From: Cryoendolithus antarcticus
Taxonomy: Eukaryota; Ascomycota; Dothideomycetes; Cladosporiales; Cladosporiaceae
Direction of reading: 5' to 3'
DNA length: 64,000 nucleotides
Assembly: GCA_002077065.1 (NCBI GenBank)
Contig: NAJO01000002.1
Coordinates: 1,116,001-1,180,000 of the forward strand
Each line of letters begins with the position of its first letter. The stretch's first letter is position 1. The notes under the pieces were generated by a model. It ran no database searches and was not told the DNA's origin. It saw only the letters and a list, made by a program, of their open reading frames with translations. Of the stretch, positions 53,066 through 64,000 are shown one piece after another. A program made the position numbers and the translations under genes.

Positions 53066-53945
53066 CTACAACACACCCGCCTTGACGATGGTTGGTGGGC
53101 CGTCCTTGTACTTGATGCCGCCGCTGCTGGTGCCGCAGCCCTCGATGCTCTTGACTATGCCCTTGCTCTCGGTGTCGCTGTCGGGGACTTGGCCGAAGAC
53201 GACGTGGCGGCCGTCGAGCCAGGAGGTGAGGACGGTGGTGATGAAGAATTGAGAGCCGTTGCTGTTGTGGGGATAGGGTGTTAGTGGGCTGGGCTTGAGG
53301 GGCAAGGTTTGGGTCGGGGAGGAGATGAGCAGGGAGAGCTTACGTGTTTGGTCCGGCGTTGGCCATGGAGAGGAGGAAGGGCTTGTTGTGCTTGAGCTTG
53401 AAGTTCTCGTCGGGGAACTTCTCGCCGTAGATGCTCTTTCCACCCGTGCCCTGTCATTGTCTATCAGTGACCAGCTCGAGTGCAGTCCAGTGATGTTCAG
53501 TCTCTTACATTACCACGAGTGAAGTCGCCACCCTGCAACATGAACTCGGGGATCACACGGTGGAACTTGGAGCCACTGTAGCCGAAGCCCTTCTCGCCGG
53601 TGCAGAGAGCGCGGAAGTTCTCGACAGTCTTGGGGACGACGTCGTCGAAGAGCTCGAAGTTGATGCGGCCGGAGCGAGCTAGTCATTGCAGCAGTCAGTA
53701 CGGATGGTCTGGAGTGCATCGGCAATGGCAAAGTAATGCAATCAATACTTACGAGACGCCGACTCATCCTTGCTGGTGATCTTTCCGCTCTCATCGCTCT
53801 TGTACAGCGGGCCCGTCCAGGTCACATCGAAGTAGGCTTTGACGACCATGTTGGCGGTGCTTGCGTGGAATGATCTGGTGGTTGAAGGGGTGGAAGAAAG
53901 TATCCGAGAGGAGGATGAAGCAAGTCGTGTTGTTGATTTGAACAT
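53066..53945 (-). CDS. Cyclophilin-type peptidyl-prolyl cis-trans isomerase, cytosolic/mitochondrial
   Basis: Exons on the minus strand: 53945-53753, 53678-53509, 53450-53344, 53261-53066. The introns are 74, 58 and 82 bp; donors are GTAAGT, GTAAGA and GTAAGC, acceptors CTAG, ACAG and ACAG. The longer form from ATG 53945 (221 aa) begins [20 protein letters not shown], a basic Ser-rich mitochondrial presequence. The ATG at 53849 gives a 189-aa cytosolic form starting [11 protein letters not shown]. Catalytic and cyclosporin-binding residues are present: [55 protein letters not shown] single gene giving both forms is established for Neurospora cyclophilin; the same layout here makes dual targeting likely. 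The short insert [19 protein letters not shown] between the first strand and [10 protein letters not shown] is a variable loop. Confidence 0.93.
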
Positions 53946-54844
53946 TCTGAAGGAGGGGCACTTTTTGAGGATTGCTTTGAAAGGCAAGGACGACCCCGCC
54001 AGCAAGGTGGGATGGTGGGGCAACTGTGGGTGGCACAAGAAACGTCAGCATTGAATCGGAGGTAAGCTGCGGCGAGTCCGGGTATGCTGGCTTGGCAATA
54101 GATGTCGAAAGGGGCAGCTTGAGGAGGCGAGTGCTGTGGGTGTTGTGGTGGTAGAGATGCAGCAAATGCCGTGCTGCGATGCTGCCACGGGTAGTGGGGG
54201 CGATGCATCATGTGCTATCTTGATCCTGGATTGTGCGAGGACCTACAAAGGGCGATTGTTGTACAGCGTGAAAAGGTACCTGTACTGCCGTCAGTCCATG
54301 TTGTGGTTACCAATATAGTGTACCGAACGTGGCTGGCCGCTTACTATGGTACAGATGATGAGAGTTGCAAGGACAGAAACGAGAATGTGATGGGATTGAA
54401 GATCTAGCAATCTGTCTGATCATAGAGCATTGACTTGAACGTGTCCATCGAATGGTGACATAAGCAGATCAGCACTCGACGACAATACAAGTGTTATTAT
54501 CATAACTGGAGCACACTCAACCCTCGCTGTGTTTCCACGATACAACTGGCCCATCGACTCCCGCCCAAGTCCCCAAATGCAGCTCAGAACGCTGCATCTT
54601 GTTCTGCCGTGACAGTCTGATACATGTAGTTTGCAAGCACATGCGAGTGCAGCGAGATTCAGGGTCTGGCTTTACCACGGATACTCCCGTCCAAGGACAT
54701 GTTGTAGTGCAGCCGTTATCCTCCTTTCAACTTTCCAGCCACATCGAGTACACCTCACCAGACGAGTCCGTGTAGCTGCTCCAGCGGAACGTACCATTAA
54801 CATCTTCTCTCAAACACCGTGAATCCCCCTAGCCGTCGCCCAAG
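53946..54844. other. Divergent promoter region (cyclophilin / ENTH)
   Basis: About 900 bp between divergent genes; frames upstream of the cyclophilin ATG are leader sequence. No gene seen. Confidence 0.5.
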
Positions 54845-56483
54845 ATGGACTGGAACGACATACGAAACCAGGTCAGCAACATTAGCCTTTACGATATAAA
54901 GGCTGGCGTGCGAAAAGTCCAGAATGGTACCTACATCCATGAATGGGGATATTGTCCCAGGACTGACCCTCGGCAGCCGTCATGAACTACACCGAAACCG
55001 AGTCCAAAGTCCGCGAAGCCACCAACAACGAGCCGTGGGGCGCCTCCTCGAGCCTCATGCAGGAGATCGCCAATGCAACCTTCAACTAGTATGCTGATGT
55101 ATTACTCGCACTTTCGCCCAAGTACTGACAGTCCACAGCCAACTACTCAACGAGATTATGCCCATGATCTACAAACGCTTCACCGAGAAAGCTGCCGAGG
55201 AATGGCGCCAGATCTACAAGTCGCTCCAGCTTCTCGAGTTCTTGATTAAGAACGGCTCCGAGCGCGTTATTGACGATGCTCGCTCCCACTTGTCCTTGCT
55301 GAAGATGCTGCGCCAATTCCAATATATTGACCAGAACGGGAAGGACCAGGGAGTCAATGTGAGGAATCGGTCAAAGGAGCTGGCAGAGCTGTTAGGAGAT
55401 GTGGAAAGAATACGGGCGGAGCGGAAGAAGGCAAAGGGGACGAGGGCGAAGTATGGCGGTGTTGAGGGAGGCGCGGGACTTGGAGGTGGATCGAGTGGTA
55501 GTGCAGACCGGTATGGAGGGTTCGGAAGCGAGACCGGAGCTGGGTACGGTGGTAGCACAAGAGGAGTGTACGGCGACGGAGGTGGCTTCGGAGGAGAGAG
55601 CCATGATGACTATGAGGATCCAGGACGGCGAGGCGGGGCAGAGAGGTTCGACGAGTACGACGAATTCGACGATGGAGGGGCACAAGCTACGCCAGGCAGG
55701 CGAAGAGCAGACGCACCCGGCAAGGCACGAGTCACGCCAAAGAAGGCAGCGCCCCCGCCAAAACCCAAGGAACCCGAAGTCGACCTTTTCGACTTTGGAG
55801 ACGAGCCGGTCACCACCTCCGCCCCAGTCATCGCGCCTGCACCCTCGGCTCCATCTCTCATAGCACCCACATCGGCGCCAGCAGATGAAGACGACTTCGA
55901 TGACTTCCAATCCGCCACTCCCTCAGCCTCGACATCAACCTCCGCTCTCCCACCTCCTGCACCTCCAAAACCAAACTACAGCTCCTTCGCCCTGCCGGCA
56001 CCTACACCCGCACCCCCAACCCAACAGCCTGCAGCGTTCAACAACCTCCTCTCCAGCAACAGCTCCGCTGTAAAACCAGGCTCCTTCTCCTCCGCCTCCA
56101 CCACCCCAGCGCCTTCAGGCTACAACCCCACCGGCCCGAATTACTACACCTCCGTCCCCGCTCCCTCGTCCTCCAGCGTAGCTACAACCTCCGCTTTCTC
56201 CGCGTCCGGCTCGAGCACACCGCTGGGATCCACCGCATCTAAGCCAGCAGCCAAGGCCGGAGGCGGTGATGTTTTCGCCAACCTCCTCTCGGGCACGGCG
56301 CTGAAGAAAGACGGCAAAGCCGGTGCGGGCAAGGGTATGACGATCGCGGATATGGCGAAAGCGAAGAGTCAGGCTGGCTTGTATGGGGCGAATGCTGCTG
56401 CTGCACCGCTGGGTGGGGCTACGAATGGGAACGGGGCGAAGAAGGGGACGGGGAGTTCGGGGTTGGATGATCTGTTGGGGTGA
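54845..56483 (+). CDS. ENTH-domain clathrin adaptor (epsin-R/Ent3-like, 512 aa)
   Basis: Three exons, 54845-54926, 54977-55088 and 55139-56483, with two 50-bp introns (GTACCT and GTATGC donors; CTGAC branch points). The ENTH domain spans residues 10-160. MDWNDIRNQVSNISLYDIK is joined to AVMNYTETESKVREATNNEP across intron 1, and FNYQLLNEIMPMIYKRFTEK across intron 2. Further signatures are WRQIYKSLQLLEFLIKNGSE and YIDQNGKDQGVNVRNRSKEL. The basic helix RIRAERKKAKGTRAKYGG follows. The rest is a low-complexity tail rich in Gly, Ala, Pro and Ser with clathrin/adaptor-type motifs (DLFDFGD, DEDDFDDFQSA) and a conserved-looking end (GMTIADMAKAKSQAGLYG, SSGLDDLLG). The acidic DFxDF box fits GGA/AP-1 binding, which points to Golgi-endosome traffic (Ent3 class) rather than endocytosis. 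Confidence 0.93.
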
Positions 56484-57539
56484 AGGGTGACGGGTGAATG
56501 ATCGAGAACTTGAGCTGAAGGGAGCTCGTCCGACGCTCCCAGGGAGTAGCGGGGAGGATTGGGACTCACTAGCCCCACTCACCGCACGAATCTGGTGCAC
56601 GTCCCGACAGGCGTGCTACGGAGATGACACTACGAAGCGGAATGCTATTGGACATGGATACAGGTAGGGTATAGTGACTTTGACATCTGAAAAGCAGGAA
56701 TTTACATCGGTTACTTCCCGTCGCTCCACGTGTTCCTCTATCCCACACGCTGTCGGTGTGGCCGACCATGCGGTATGCTGAGGTCTTGTTGTCAATTCCC
56801 TGAGTGATCGCAGAGACATCGTGCGATCGGCGCACAGCGTCATGAACGCTCGATGCGTTGCGCTGCCGCGATAAGTTTCGAGACAAGACCCTGTAAGTGA
56901 ATAGACTTGGTAAGAAGGCGCTGGTAGTCTGCAAGTTTGTGTACAGCGGTTGATAGCACAGATCACCGTGTGCTGGCTTGTCTTCGCGGTAAGCCGTGCA
57001 GATGGTCGGGTCCAGGCGGTCCCGGCTATTGTTCCTGCGCGACTCTGGCGATGCATCTCGGATGGGGTATTAGAGCCTAAGCAGAACTCTCGGAAGCGAT
57101 TTGGTCGTCTTCCTAGCTAGCGCTGACTGCGAGCGCCGGCTATGCGACGGCGTCGCTATGGAATGTATCGAGGAACACGTCGTCAGCTGTTGACAGCGCT
57201 ACGGTCAACCGAGTATGGCGTTCAACGGCTCAGCAAAGTCGCTAGGCTCTCTCAAGGCGAGCCGTGTGTGGATTTAGTTGCAGCTTCTCCATATACATGT
57301 GCTGAGGGCGGCCGCGACTCGCCAGCCGGTCGTGCCGGCCGGGAAGGCTCATGCACGTCTACCTTTTTGGGCCGCGCAGGGCCCCAGGCGTGATGACCAT
57401 CTGCTCCAGCAACGACTCCAGCGCCAGCAGCAGCAGGTTGCGCAGGCATATGTTCTGCCATTTCGGCAGCGTTAGTGCCTAGTTGGAGGTGATTGTGGAA
57501 GTCATCGCATGTACGGAAGTCGAGGCAGCTTCGAGGTCG
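56484..57539. other. Convergent intergenic region
   Basis: About 1.05 kb between the ENTH gene and the LicD-like gene. Short frames only; nothing supportable. Confidence 0.5.
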
Positions 57540-58547
57540 TCAGTCTTCAGTCGATCTGTGTATGCGGTCATCCAACCGCTCGACCGCATCGCGATTAGGG
57601 GGGAGTTCCTGGACGTGGTCGGATACAGGGAGCTGTGGTACTAACCTCAACGGTATCCACTCCTGCTTCTCCGTGTCCCAGCGGTGGTTCTCGTGCGTGG
57701 TCTTGCTAAGGGCTGCTGGTCCATACTCTTCTACCAGCAGATCGGCGTAGGCGAAGGGTACACGTGTGTTCACGCCCTCGAATGTGGTTTCTCGAAGCGG
57801 GAAGATGTCGTCGTACATGTAGTGATGGTTGTCCTTCACCATCATGGCCCCGTCAATACCTTGAGCTTGCGCACTTCGATTCTGGCGGAGCGTAGTGATG
57901 TCAATGAACAGTCCAGTCTGGGTACAAATCCATCGCGCATCGATCACGTTTGTCGTGTCGGAGGTACTATCGACGTGATAGTGTGGGTTAATTTCAAGAA
58001 GGTAGTCTCTTCCCGCTTCTCGACCTGGCTCAGCGTAGTGGTGCATTGACATGTTGTAGTAGTTTGCCAGGTGATCGATTGATCTCTCCGACACCATGAC
58101 ATCGATATCGGAGTCCCACGGTAGCGCGTTCCGATTCCAGTACCAGCCAAGGAGCGAGCCATGCATGAGCCAAGTTTCGATGCCAATGTCGTTCTGAAGT
58201 GTTCGTCAGCGGAGGGGATTCCTGGCGCCGCGCTGTTACATCGAATCTGTTCTTACCATCGTCTTGAAGTAGGTATGTGTCAGCGCTGTCAGATGCTCTC
58301 GTCGTGCATCATACGGCAGCTTTCCACTGGCAAAGCGACCGTCATAGTGTCCGCTGAACGAAGCCTCATGAAAATATTTCCCAGGAGCGTTCTGATTCGG
58401 ACTGACAAGCTGCACTGTCTGCGGCTTTACGCGGTGGTGGGGTGGTTTGACACTCTCGTCACGACCTTGGCTGCTGGGGACAGCGAGGGCATTTGCGAGA
58501 TCCTGGCATGCCAATCCGACGAGCAGCCAGGCATAGCGGCTACGCAT
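57540..58547 (-). CDS. Secreted/Golgi LicD-family protein (314 aa)
   Basis: LicD-like nucleotidyltransferase-fold proteins transfer phosphoryl-substituents to glycans (bacterial phosphocholine, fungal mannosylphosphate, animal fukutin). Exons 58547-58257 and 58193-57540; the 63-bp intron has a GTAAGA donor and a CTGACGAACACTTCAG branch/acceptor. Splicing joins THTYFKTM to NDIGIETWLMHGSLLGWYW. The core motif is GSLLGWYWNRNALPWDSDID, the nucleotidyltransferase signature with its DxD pair. A signal peptide or anchor is visible at the N-terminus (MRSRYAWLLVGLACQDLANA). The C-terminus has FAYADLLVEEYGPAALS and ends hydrophilic. At 314 aa it is shorter than Mnn4-type proteins. Probably secretory-pathway glycan phosphorylation; the donor is unknown. 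Confidence 0.87.
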
Positions 58548-59542
58548 CGTGGAGCAGCTGCCAGGCGTCGGACGTTACCAACGACGTGAGCATAATAAGA
58601 TATATTCTTCACCTTTCAGCTTGCGGACATGCGCACCGCGATGATAAGAATGAGCACGCGACATCTGCAGGGGCTGAAAGGTAGGGCATCTTCTTCGATA
58701 GGGAGTGGGTCAACACTTTATCGCCGCGTGTCATGCGCCACAGAACACCGGACCTTGCCATTCTAGACCATTGCGACCAGGTCGCAAGGCTCCGGCCAGG
58801 AATGTGTTGTGCAGCAGTGCCGCTCTACCCGTGGAGGCCATTCACGTGGCTGCTACTAGCAATTGCAGTACCACAAAGATGCAGAAAGCCTAAGCCATCG
58901 GCCGTCCATGGGACGAAGAGTGCACTGTCGATAGCAGAGTCCGCGAGCCAGCGATCTGCAGCCCTGGCGAGACGCGTCAGCATCGAGAATGCAGCGAACG
59001 GCAGATGGGCGGGGATTAAGATTGAGATCAAGCCTTGCGCGAAATGCTTGTCAGAGCTTAGCTTTTCGTTATCGCCCTGGGTGCCGGTTGCCGGACAATT
59101 ATTTTGCATGTGCTAACAATGAATTAAAACACGATGGCGCGACTTGAAAGATCAGTGTCTTCTATAGCGCAGATCACGACTGCTATTTTGTCGACCTAAG
59201 TTGCTGCGCAGTGATGCGTCGCGGATTGCCAGGACGTGGTCATCACGAGGTTGCGTCTGCGCAGCATTTCGATATCTCACAGGTCCGAATGGACATACCG
59301 ACTTCCAGATAGCCACTGTTCCAGTCGGATCTGTTGCATGAAGAGGCGTAGCTAGCGAGGGTACCTTGTGTTATTCTCACGCATTGTGTTCGACTTCTCG
59401 GCTGTGCACATGACTCGCATCAAAATCTTGGCGCAACGTCGGCTCCGCACGTCGAATTTGGCGACACCCAAACTTCTGCGACGACGACCATTGACGACCA
59501 CCCCATAACCCACCCTACCTACACCCCGTCAATACCGCCAAC
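58548..59542. other. Divergent promoter region (LicD-like / uL14)
   Basis: About 1 kb. Weak frames only. The last 150 bp should hold the ribosomal-protein promoter and leader (pyrimidine-rich near 59500). Confidence 0.5.
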
Positions 59543-60138
59543 ATGTCCGGAAAGAGAGGGTATGTCGCCATCATCTCCCCCGCCCTCGAGTCTCCCCAGG
59601 ACATACTAACACCCTCAGCCGCGGTTCCACGTCCGGTAACAAGCTGAAGATGACGCTTGGTCTGCCAGTCGGCGCAGTCATGAACTGCTGCGACAACTCC
59701 GGCGCCCGCAACCTGTACATCATCTCCGTGAAGGGCATCGGCGCACGCCTCAACCGTCTGCCAGCTGGTGGTGTGGGAGACATGGTCATGGCTACGGTGA
59801 AGAAGGGAAAGCCTGAGCTGAGGAAGAAGGTCATGCCCGCGGTCATTGTGAGGCAGAGCAAGCCGTGGAGGCGGGCAGATGGCATTTTCTTGTACTTTGA
59901 GGATAATGCTGGTGTGGTGAGTGCTGGGCGTATTAGGAGTTGGAGGTCGAGATGGAGGGCTGATGAATGTTGAACAGATCGTGAACCCGAAGGGTGAGAT
60001 GAAGGGATCGGCTATCACAGGACCCGTCGGAAAAGAGGCAGCAGAGCTTTGGCCGGTAAGCACAATCTGTGAAACAACGAGAAGGAAGCGACTAACAAGC
60101 CGCAGCGTATCGCCTCGAACTCCGGTGTGGTGATGTGA
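59543..60138 (+). CDS. rpl23: 60S ribosomal protein uL14 (L23, 141 aa)
   Basis: Large-subunit protein uL14 at the subunit interface. Four exons, 59543-59559, 59619-59916, 59978-60055 and 60106-60138, with introns of 59, 61 and 50 bp (GTATGT, GTGAGT, GTAAGC). The spliced protein starts [20 protein letters not shown] and carries [60 protein letters not shown] and the terminus [10 protein letters not shown]. Length and sequence are those of eukaryotic uL14. The first exon encodes only six residues, a feature common in fungal ribosomal-protein genes. Highly expressed housekeeping gene. Confidence 0.97.
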
Positions 60139-60488
60139 GTGTGCTCGATGGCCCGAACGAACGATTCCTGGAGTGGGTGAACATGGCGTCAATAGGCGAC
60201 GTCGAATGCCGAGATGGTCAAGCATCAGGACTGGCGACGAAACTCATGCGAGACAGATGCTGCTCTGTAGAGCGCCACGAAGTCACTCGATAGTCAATGC
60301 ACCAAGAACATTACCTAGAGTTCCACCCGCATCCAACGTCACTTTTCCCTGGAGCTGAGATGTGTATCAGACCGCGCTTGGATGCTTACATCTCATTGAA
60401 ATACATTTCGGCACATGTACACCATGGGAATGCTCTGCAACCCCAAACGCCTCGCTTGATCGACAGCACAGCCAGTATGAAACATTTC
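60139..60488. other. Convergent intergenic region
   Basis: 350 bp between the stops of uL14 and the small membrane-protein gene. Nothing seen. Confidence 0.5.
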
Positions 60489-61208
60489 TCACACCCTTCC
60501 CTTCCACAAAGCCCGCCTGGAACCCATGAATCTCTTCTTCTCTCGCGCATCCAGCAGCGCTACCACAGCAAAGATCACCCCAAACACCACAAGCGGGATC
60601 AGATTCCACCTCCAAGCCCTCATAATGTACAAATGGTTCCAGATATTGTTCCGATCGCTTTTCTCTGCTAACGGCAGCTTCAGCACAGCCTTGAACCAGT
60701 TCTCTGGCGTCCATGCCTGGGTCGGGTACGCGACCTGTTCTGGAAAGGGCTTGTTGTTGAGTTCGGAAGCAGTCACGATGTTGATAGTCTGACCCCAGTG
60801 CTGGTAGGTGAGCAGGTAGGTGTAGACTAGCGCTGCAATGCTGAGAAGTGCCGAGAGAACGACCAAGACAAGCCATGCGTGGTAGATAGCTTTCGTAAAG
60901 CCTCTGTAATCCCCTCGTCGGAGAGCACGGGCTCGAAGCCAGAGGACTAAGATGCCGCCGAGTCCCACGCCGACGAATGCAGTGCCTGCTGCGCCGTTGG
61001 AAGTGTGGCCTTGGTTCAGGAGGAAGTGCTTTGGTTTGCCGTGGAGTGTGAAGGTCGTGCCGGTCAACGTTGGCGTGGCCACTGTGTACTCACCGCCTGC
61101 GAAGCGGTGCAGCCAGTAGACCATGCTGGAAATGAAGGCCATTTCGACGATGCCGGTGAGCATTAGCAGGCCTAGTGAAAGAGGTAGGAGCCAGCGTGGA
61201 AGCGCCAT
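60489..61208 (-). CDS. Four-helix fungal membrane protein of unknown function (239 aa)
   Basis: Start chosen at 61208 (MALPRWLLPLSLGLLMLTGI) because it begins with a membrane helix; the ATG at 61286 adds 26 hydrophilic residues. Four membrane segments: LLPLSLGLLMLTGIVEMAFI, TAFVGVGLGGILVLWLRAR, AWLVLVVLSALLSIAALVYT and WNLIPLVVFGVIFAVVALL. A loop with an NNIWNHLYIMRAWRW motif precedes the last helix. The C-terminus is basic (REKKRFMGSRRALWKGR). The topology resembles uncharacterised Pezizomycotina four-span proteins; no function can be given. It is convergent with uL14. Confidence 0.75.
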   Translation of the reverse strand: MALPRWLLPLSLGLLMLTGIVEMAFISSMVYWLHRFAGGEYTVATPTLTGTTFTLHGKPKHFLLNQGHTSNGAAGTAFVGVGLGGILVLWLRARALRRGDYRGFTKAIYHAWLVLVVLSALLSIAALVYTYLLTYQHWGQTINIVTASELNNKPFPEQVAYPTQAWTPENWFKAVLKLPLAEKSDRNNIWNHLYIMRAWRWNLIPLVVFGVIFAVVALLDAREKKRFMGSRRALWKGRV

Positions 61209-62659
61209 CTTAGAACTGTGGTTTCGTATTCGGGAGTCGTCAATGTCGAGGTTGGAATAGCCAACCGACGGGTAGGTGTTTAACATCGTGAAAGAAGAGA
61301 GGACACGCAGGAATCATATGGTAGATCAGCGACAGAAGGATGAGAAGGCTTACCGGCTGCACGTAGGATCAGAGCCAAGCGATGATTTGCATAGCTTACT
61401 TGGAGGAAGTCGCCGCAGTGGGTGGCTTATACATGTCAGCACTGTATTAATACATGCATATATTTACGTAGCTGGAGCCGTTGGCACTCGTGCGTCAGCG
61501 CACTTGTTGATCACCAACGAGGAGGCGTTCCAGTAGGCACTTTCGCTCTTTGGATTGCAAGATCTACGGACTTGACAAAGGCGTTCAGAGTAGTGTAGAC
61601 TGAGCTTACATGACCCTGCGTAGTGGCCGGGTCGGGGCTATACTCAAGGAGTGTGCTTCGCCATCAGGTTGTGTTCAGGATCTTGGTGTCGGTATGTCGT
61701 GTCATCATGACTACCTCAGAGACGTGCGAAAGTAGTGACCGGTGGGTTGTCGACCTTGCGGCGATGGGGCCGTGCAGTCCTTGAGCTAATTATAGATGCT
61801 CTCATCTAAGCGATTGATAGGGTTACGTGAAATCTAGGGTTGCGCAACCCCAACCACACCTTGGGGTTAAGTGTGATCAACAAGAGGACTCCAGAACATA
61901 CAATCAGCTTGATATACAGCTTTCTCGAAAGACGAAAGAGACATTTTCCGCATGGGAAGAATGCATGGCCAGTGCGGAGGTGATCCGGCCTCTTGTGTGG
62001 TCATTTGTGATCAGTTTGACGGGCGGAAGCAATTCGGCACGAGAGTGACTTCGAAAGTAGGCAGCGCGTAGTCGACACCAGTGGATAGTCCTGGCAGGAA
62101 AGGAACTTTGAAGGTACCTCATCGCAGAGCCAGTGACATGTCCTAAGGTGCTATTCATCTGTTTGACACACTACACCGACGTCGCTCAGTCACGCATGCC
62201 CTCTTCCGAGATGAGTATACCAACTGTATCTCTCACTCCAGACCCTCAGCCCTACTGCCCTCGCAGACAACTCCCACCGGGGGCACATCTTACCTCATCG
62301 CCCAACCCACCCGGTCCACCAACCACTACGGTCGAGTTCTGCTCAGTCGGGTCCGTCTTCCTCTCAGAATAATCCCTCTACTCATGTCATTCTATAGGCT
62401 TCGTACACACGTCCACGCCTCACAGCGCCGGGCTTTCGAGAACCGCAGCCGCACTGTCGATGAGTAAGCGGGAGCGTACATCTCGGTACAGCGTCCGGGG
62501 GCCAAGATGCGACGCGGACCACGGCACGGGCAAGTGCTGCCAAAAGCGCCTGCAATGCACAAGGAACCGGCCCGTTCGACTAATCCACGCCTGCATATAT
62601 GACCAGCACACACGTGACAGGCCCATAGATAAGCTTGCTCGACCGTCGAGATAACTCAC
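61209..62659. other. Intergenic, about 1.45 kb
   Basis: Between the membrane-protein promoter and the 3' end of the SDR gene. Only short frames. A GC-poor tract near 61441-61470 may be promoter sequence. Confidence 0.5.
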
Positions 62660-63409
62660 TCATCTGCCTCCAGTCACATCGATCGTAGTGCCAGTGACGT
62701 AGCCAGCAGCGGGCGACAGCAGCCAAACAATCGCCTCGGCGACCTCTTCGGCTTCGCCAGCACGTCCAAGCGGCACGATCTTGCCCAGTCTCTCAGCACG
62801 TTCCGGATCGCCAGCGGAGAGATGAATGTCAGTCTTGATGATCCCAGGTCTCACGCCATTGACTCGCACGCCTTTAGGACCAAGCTCCTTGGACAGACCG
62901 ATGGTGAGCGTGTCGATTGCGCCTTTGCTTCCAGCGTAGTCGACGAACTCATTTGGCGAGCCCAGTCGAGCTGCAGCGGAGGAGACGAGGACGATCGAGC
63001 GTTCTTTCTCGGTGCCGGGAGACTTGGGGAGACGCCGTGCAGCTTCACGGGCACACAGATAGGCACCCAGAACGTTGATGTCGAAGACCTTCTTCATTCG
63101 CTCCAGGGTCATGTCGGCCAGTGGCATGCTAGGTGCAGTTACACCCGCGTTGACTACCACGCCGGTGATCGGGCCAAAAGTTGTTTCGAAGGAGTCGAAA
63201 ACTCGTAGAATGTCGGCCTCCTGGGCCATATCGCCTTGTAGGGTGATAGCCTCACCGCCTGCTGCCTTTACAGCGGCCTCTGTCTCCGTGGCGGCATTCT
63301 TGTCTTGTACGTAGTTTATGCCAACGTTCCAGCCCCGAGTGCCAGCTAGTATGGCTGTGGCCCGGCCGATACCCCGGCTGCCTCCAGTGATCAAGATGTT
63401 CGTAGGCAT
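62660..63409 (-). CDS. Short-chain dehydrogenase/reductase, classical SDR (249 aa)
   Basis: Single exon, start MPTNILITGGSRGIGRATAI. Rossmann motifs: TGGSRGIG (cofactor binding, residues 8-15), GDMAQEADI and NAGVTAP (adenine pocket and beta-4 stability), the catalytic Ser in VLVSSAAARLGS, and YAGSK (YxxxK) near residue 160. NVGINYVQDKN after beta-2 lacks the acidic NAD-specific residue, so NADP(H) is more likely. PGIIKTDIH and the C-terminal YVTGTTIDVTGG are those of bacterial-type glucose/3-oxoacyl reductase-like SDRs (YgfF-like group). Cytosolic; the substrate cannot be predicted. Confidence 0.9.
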   Translation of the reverse strand: MPTNILITGGSRGIGRATAILAGTRGWNVGINYVQDKNAATETEAAVKAAGGEAITLQGDMAQEADILRVFDSFETTFGPITGVVVNAGVTAPSMPLADMTLERMKKVFDINVLGAYLCAREAARRLPKSPGTEKERSIVLVSSAAARLGSPNEFVDYAGSKGAIDTLTIGLSKELGPKGVRVNGVRPGIIKTDIHLSAGDPERAERLGKIVPLGRAGEAEEVAEAIVWLLSPAAGYVTGTTIDVTGGR

Positions 63410-63792
63410 GTCCAGTCGGTCAGATGTCTCGCGTTACTGTGCTATCGCAAGCACGAGAGCGTTCCGTTCATGTACATATACCCACACCATCACCTCTGAT
63501 CCGAAGGTTGTCCACTTTGTCCGATCCACTCCGAAGTGAGCAATGTCGAGCGACCAAGGTGCCATGATGTCATGGATCTGGAACGCGCATGGAGACGCGA
63601 TCGAACGTCGACTGATACATGTAAATCTCCATCATCGCCGAGATACTGGCTTCCAAGCCTCAGTCACGTGGGAACTGGTGTTTGCTCCCAGCAAGAAGCC
63701 TGCTGAAGTATCTCCAATTCCGAAACGCCTTTCTCGCGATCTCAGGAGCCCGAGGCGCAACGTCGAGGATACCTCCAAGACCACTCACGACC
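63410..63792. other. Divergent promoter region
   Basis: 383 bp between the SDR start and the gene at the right edge. Nothing further seen. Confidence 0.45.
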
Positions 63793-64000
63793 ATGGCTCC
63801 GAAACGCAGAGCGACATCGCCCGTCCGCCCTCCGCCAGCAAAGAAACGCGAGATCATCAAGTCAGAAAACGGCGAAGATGAGGTCCCGCATGAAGAACGC
63901 TCCGGCGTGGTCGACCGCCGCTTCTACCCTCGCGAGATGACCAACGAGCGATGCGCCAAGTACAACGATGGCAGCATACCGCGTCCGATCGCGTTGCTCA
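63793..64000 (+). CDS. Hypothetical protein, N-terminal fragment (3' end outside window)
   Basis: ATG 63793 opens a 69-codon frame to the window end. It begins MAPKRRATSPVRPPPAKKRE, a basic Pro-rich nuclear-localisation-like stretch, followed by VVDRRFYPREMTNERCAKYN and SIPRPIALL. The second part looks like a conserved domain start, but I cannot name the family from this fragment. It is divergent from the SDR gene. Confidence 0.6.
   Translation, partial: MAPKRRATSPVRPPPAKKREIIKSENGEDEVPHEERSGVVDRRFYPREMTNERCAKYNDGSIPRPIALL

Noticed and set aside
1..64000. CRISPR arrays, rRNA operons, phage or plasmid genes
   Set aside because: None seen; the window has eukaryotic introns throughout.

Overview
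The window is nuclear DNA of a filamentous ascomycete (Pezizomycotina, most likely a Dothideomycete). The evidence is short spliceosomal introns (about 49-82 bp) with CTAAC/CTGAC branch points in otherwise compact genes, and a typical filamentous gene set: polarisome Spa2, a cutinase, a Zn2Cys6 regulator, an NCS1 purine permease and a cyclophilin with a mitochondrial presequence option. The class-level placement is inference. There are no bacterial, plasmid or viral hallmarks, no recognisable transposon, and no tRNA or rRNA gene I can support.

Layout. 1-10.7 kb: the 5' part of HMG-CoA reductase (minus, cut by the window start), an orphan ORF, a divergent pair (acidic conserved protein / glycine-rich membrane protein), a purine-cytosine permease and Spa2. 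10.75-22.26 kb: a gene-poor block of about 11.5 kb. 22.3-32.4 kb: an M28 glutamate-carboxypeptidase-like protease, a dialkylglycine-decarboxylase-like aminotransferase, a Zn2Cys6 transcription factor and a large membrane protein of unknown role. 33.5-53 kb: Tim50, a secreted cutinase with a Gly/Ser/Leu repeat tail, an ABCC transporter divergent from an IQGAP, a Cys/Met-metabolism PLP enzyme and an uncharacterised 690-aa protein. 53-64 kb: cyclophilin, an ENTH clathrin adaptor, a secreted LicD-like protein, ribosomal protein uL14, a small membrane protein, an SDR oxidoreductase and the start of a further gene. Functional themes include cell polarity and cytokinesis (Spa2, IQGAP), membrane traffic and import (ENTH, Tim50), sterol, sulfur and purine metabolism, and plant-surface degradation (cutinase). 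I see no metabolic cluster.

The most unusual part is 11.6-17.3 kb on the minus strand. A branch-point/acceptor signal (CTGAC, then AG 12-25 nt later) and a 5' splice site recur about every 265 bp across at least 14 units. Diverged copies of the unit can still be aligned by eye. Joining the implied exons gives one stop-free frame of 564 codons over 21 exons, with introns of mostly 155-285 nt, three to four times longer than elsewhere in the window. I recognise no homologue. It is either an uncharacterised intron-dense gene built by tandem duplication of an exon-intron unit, or the relic of one. The model was built by hand and needs transcript evidence.
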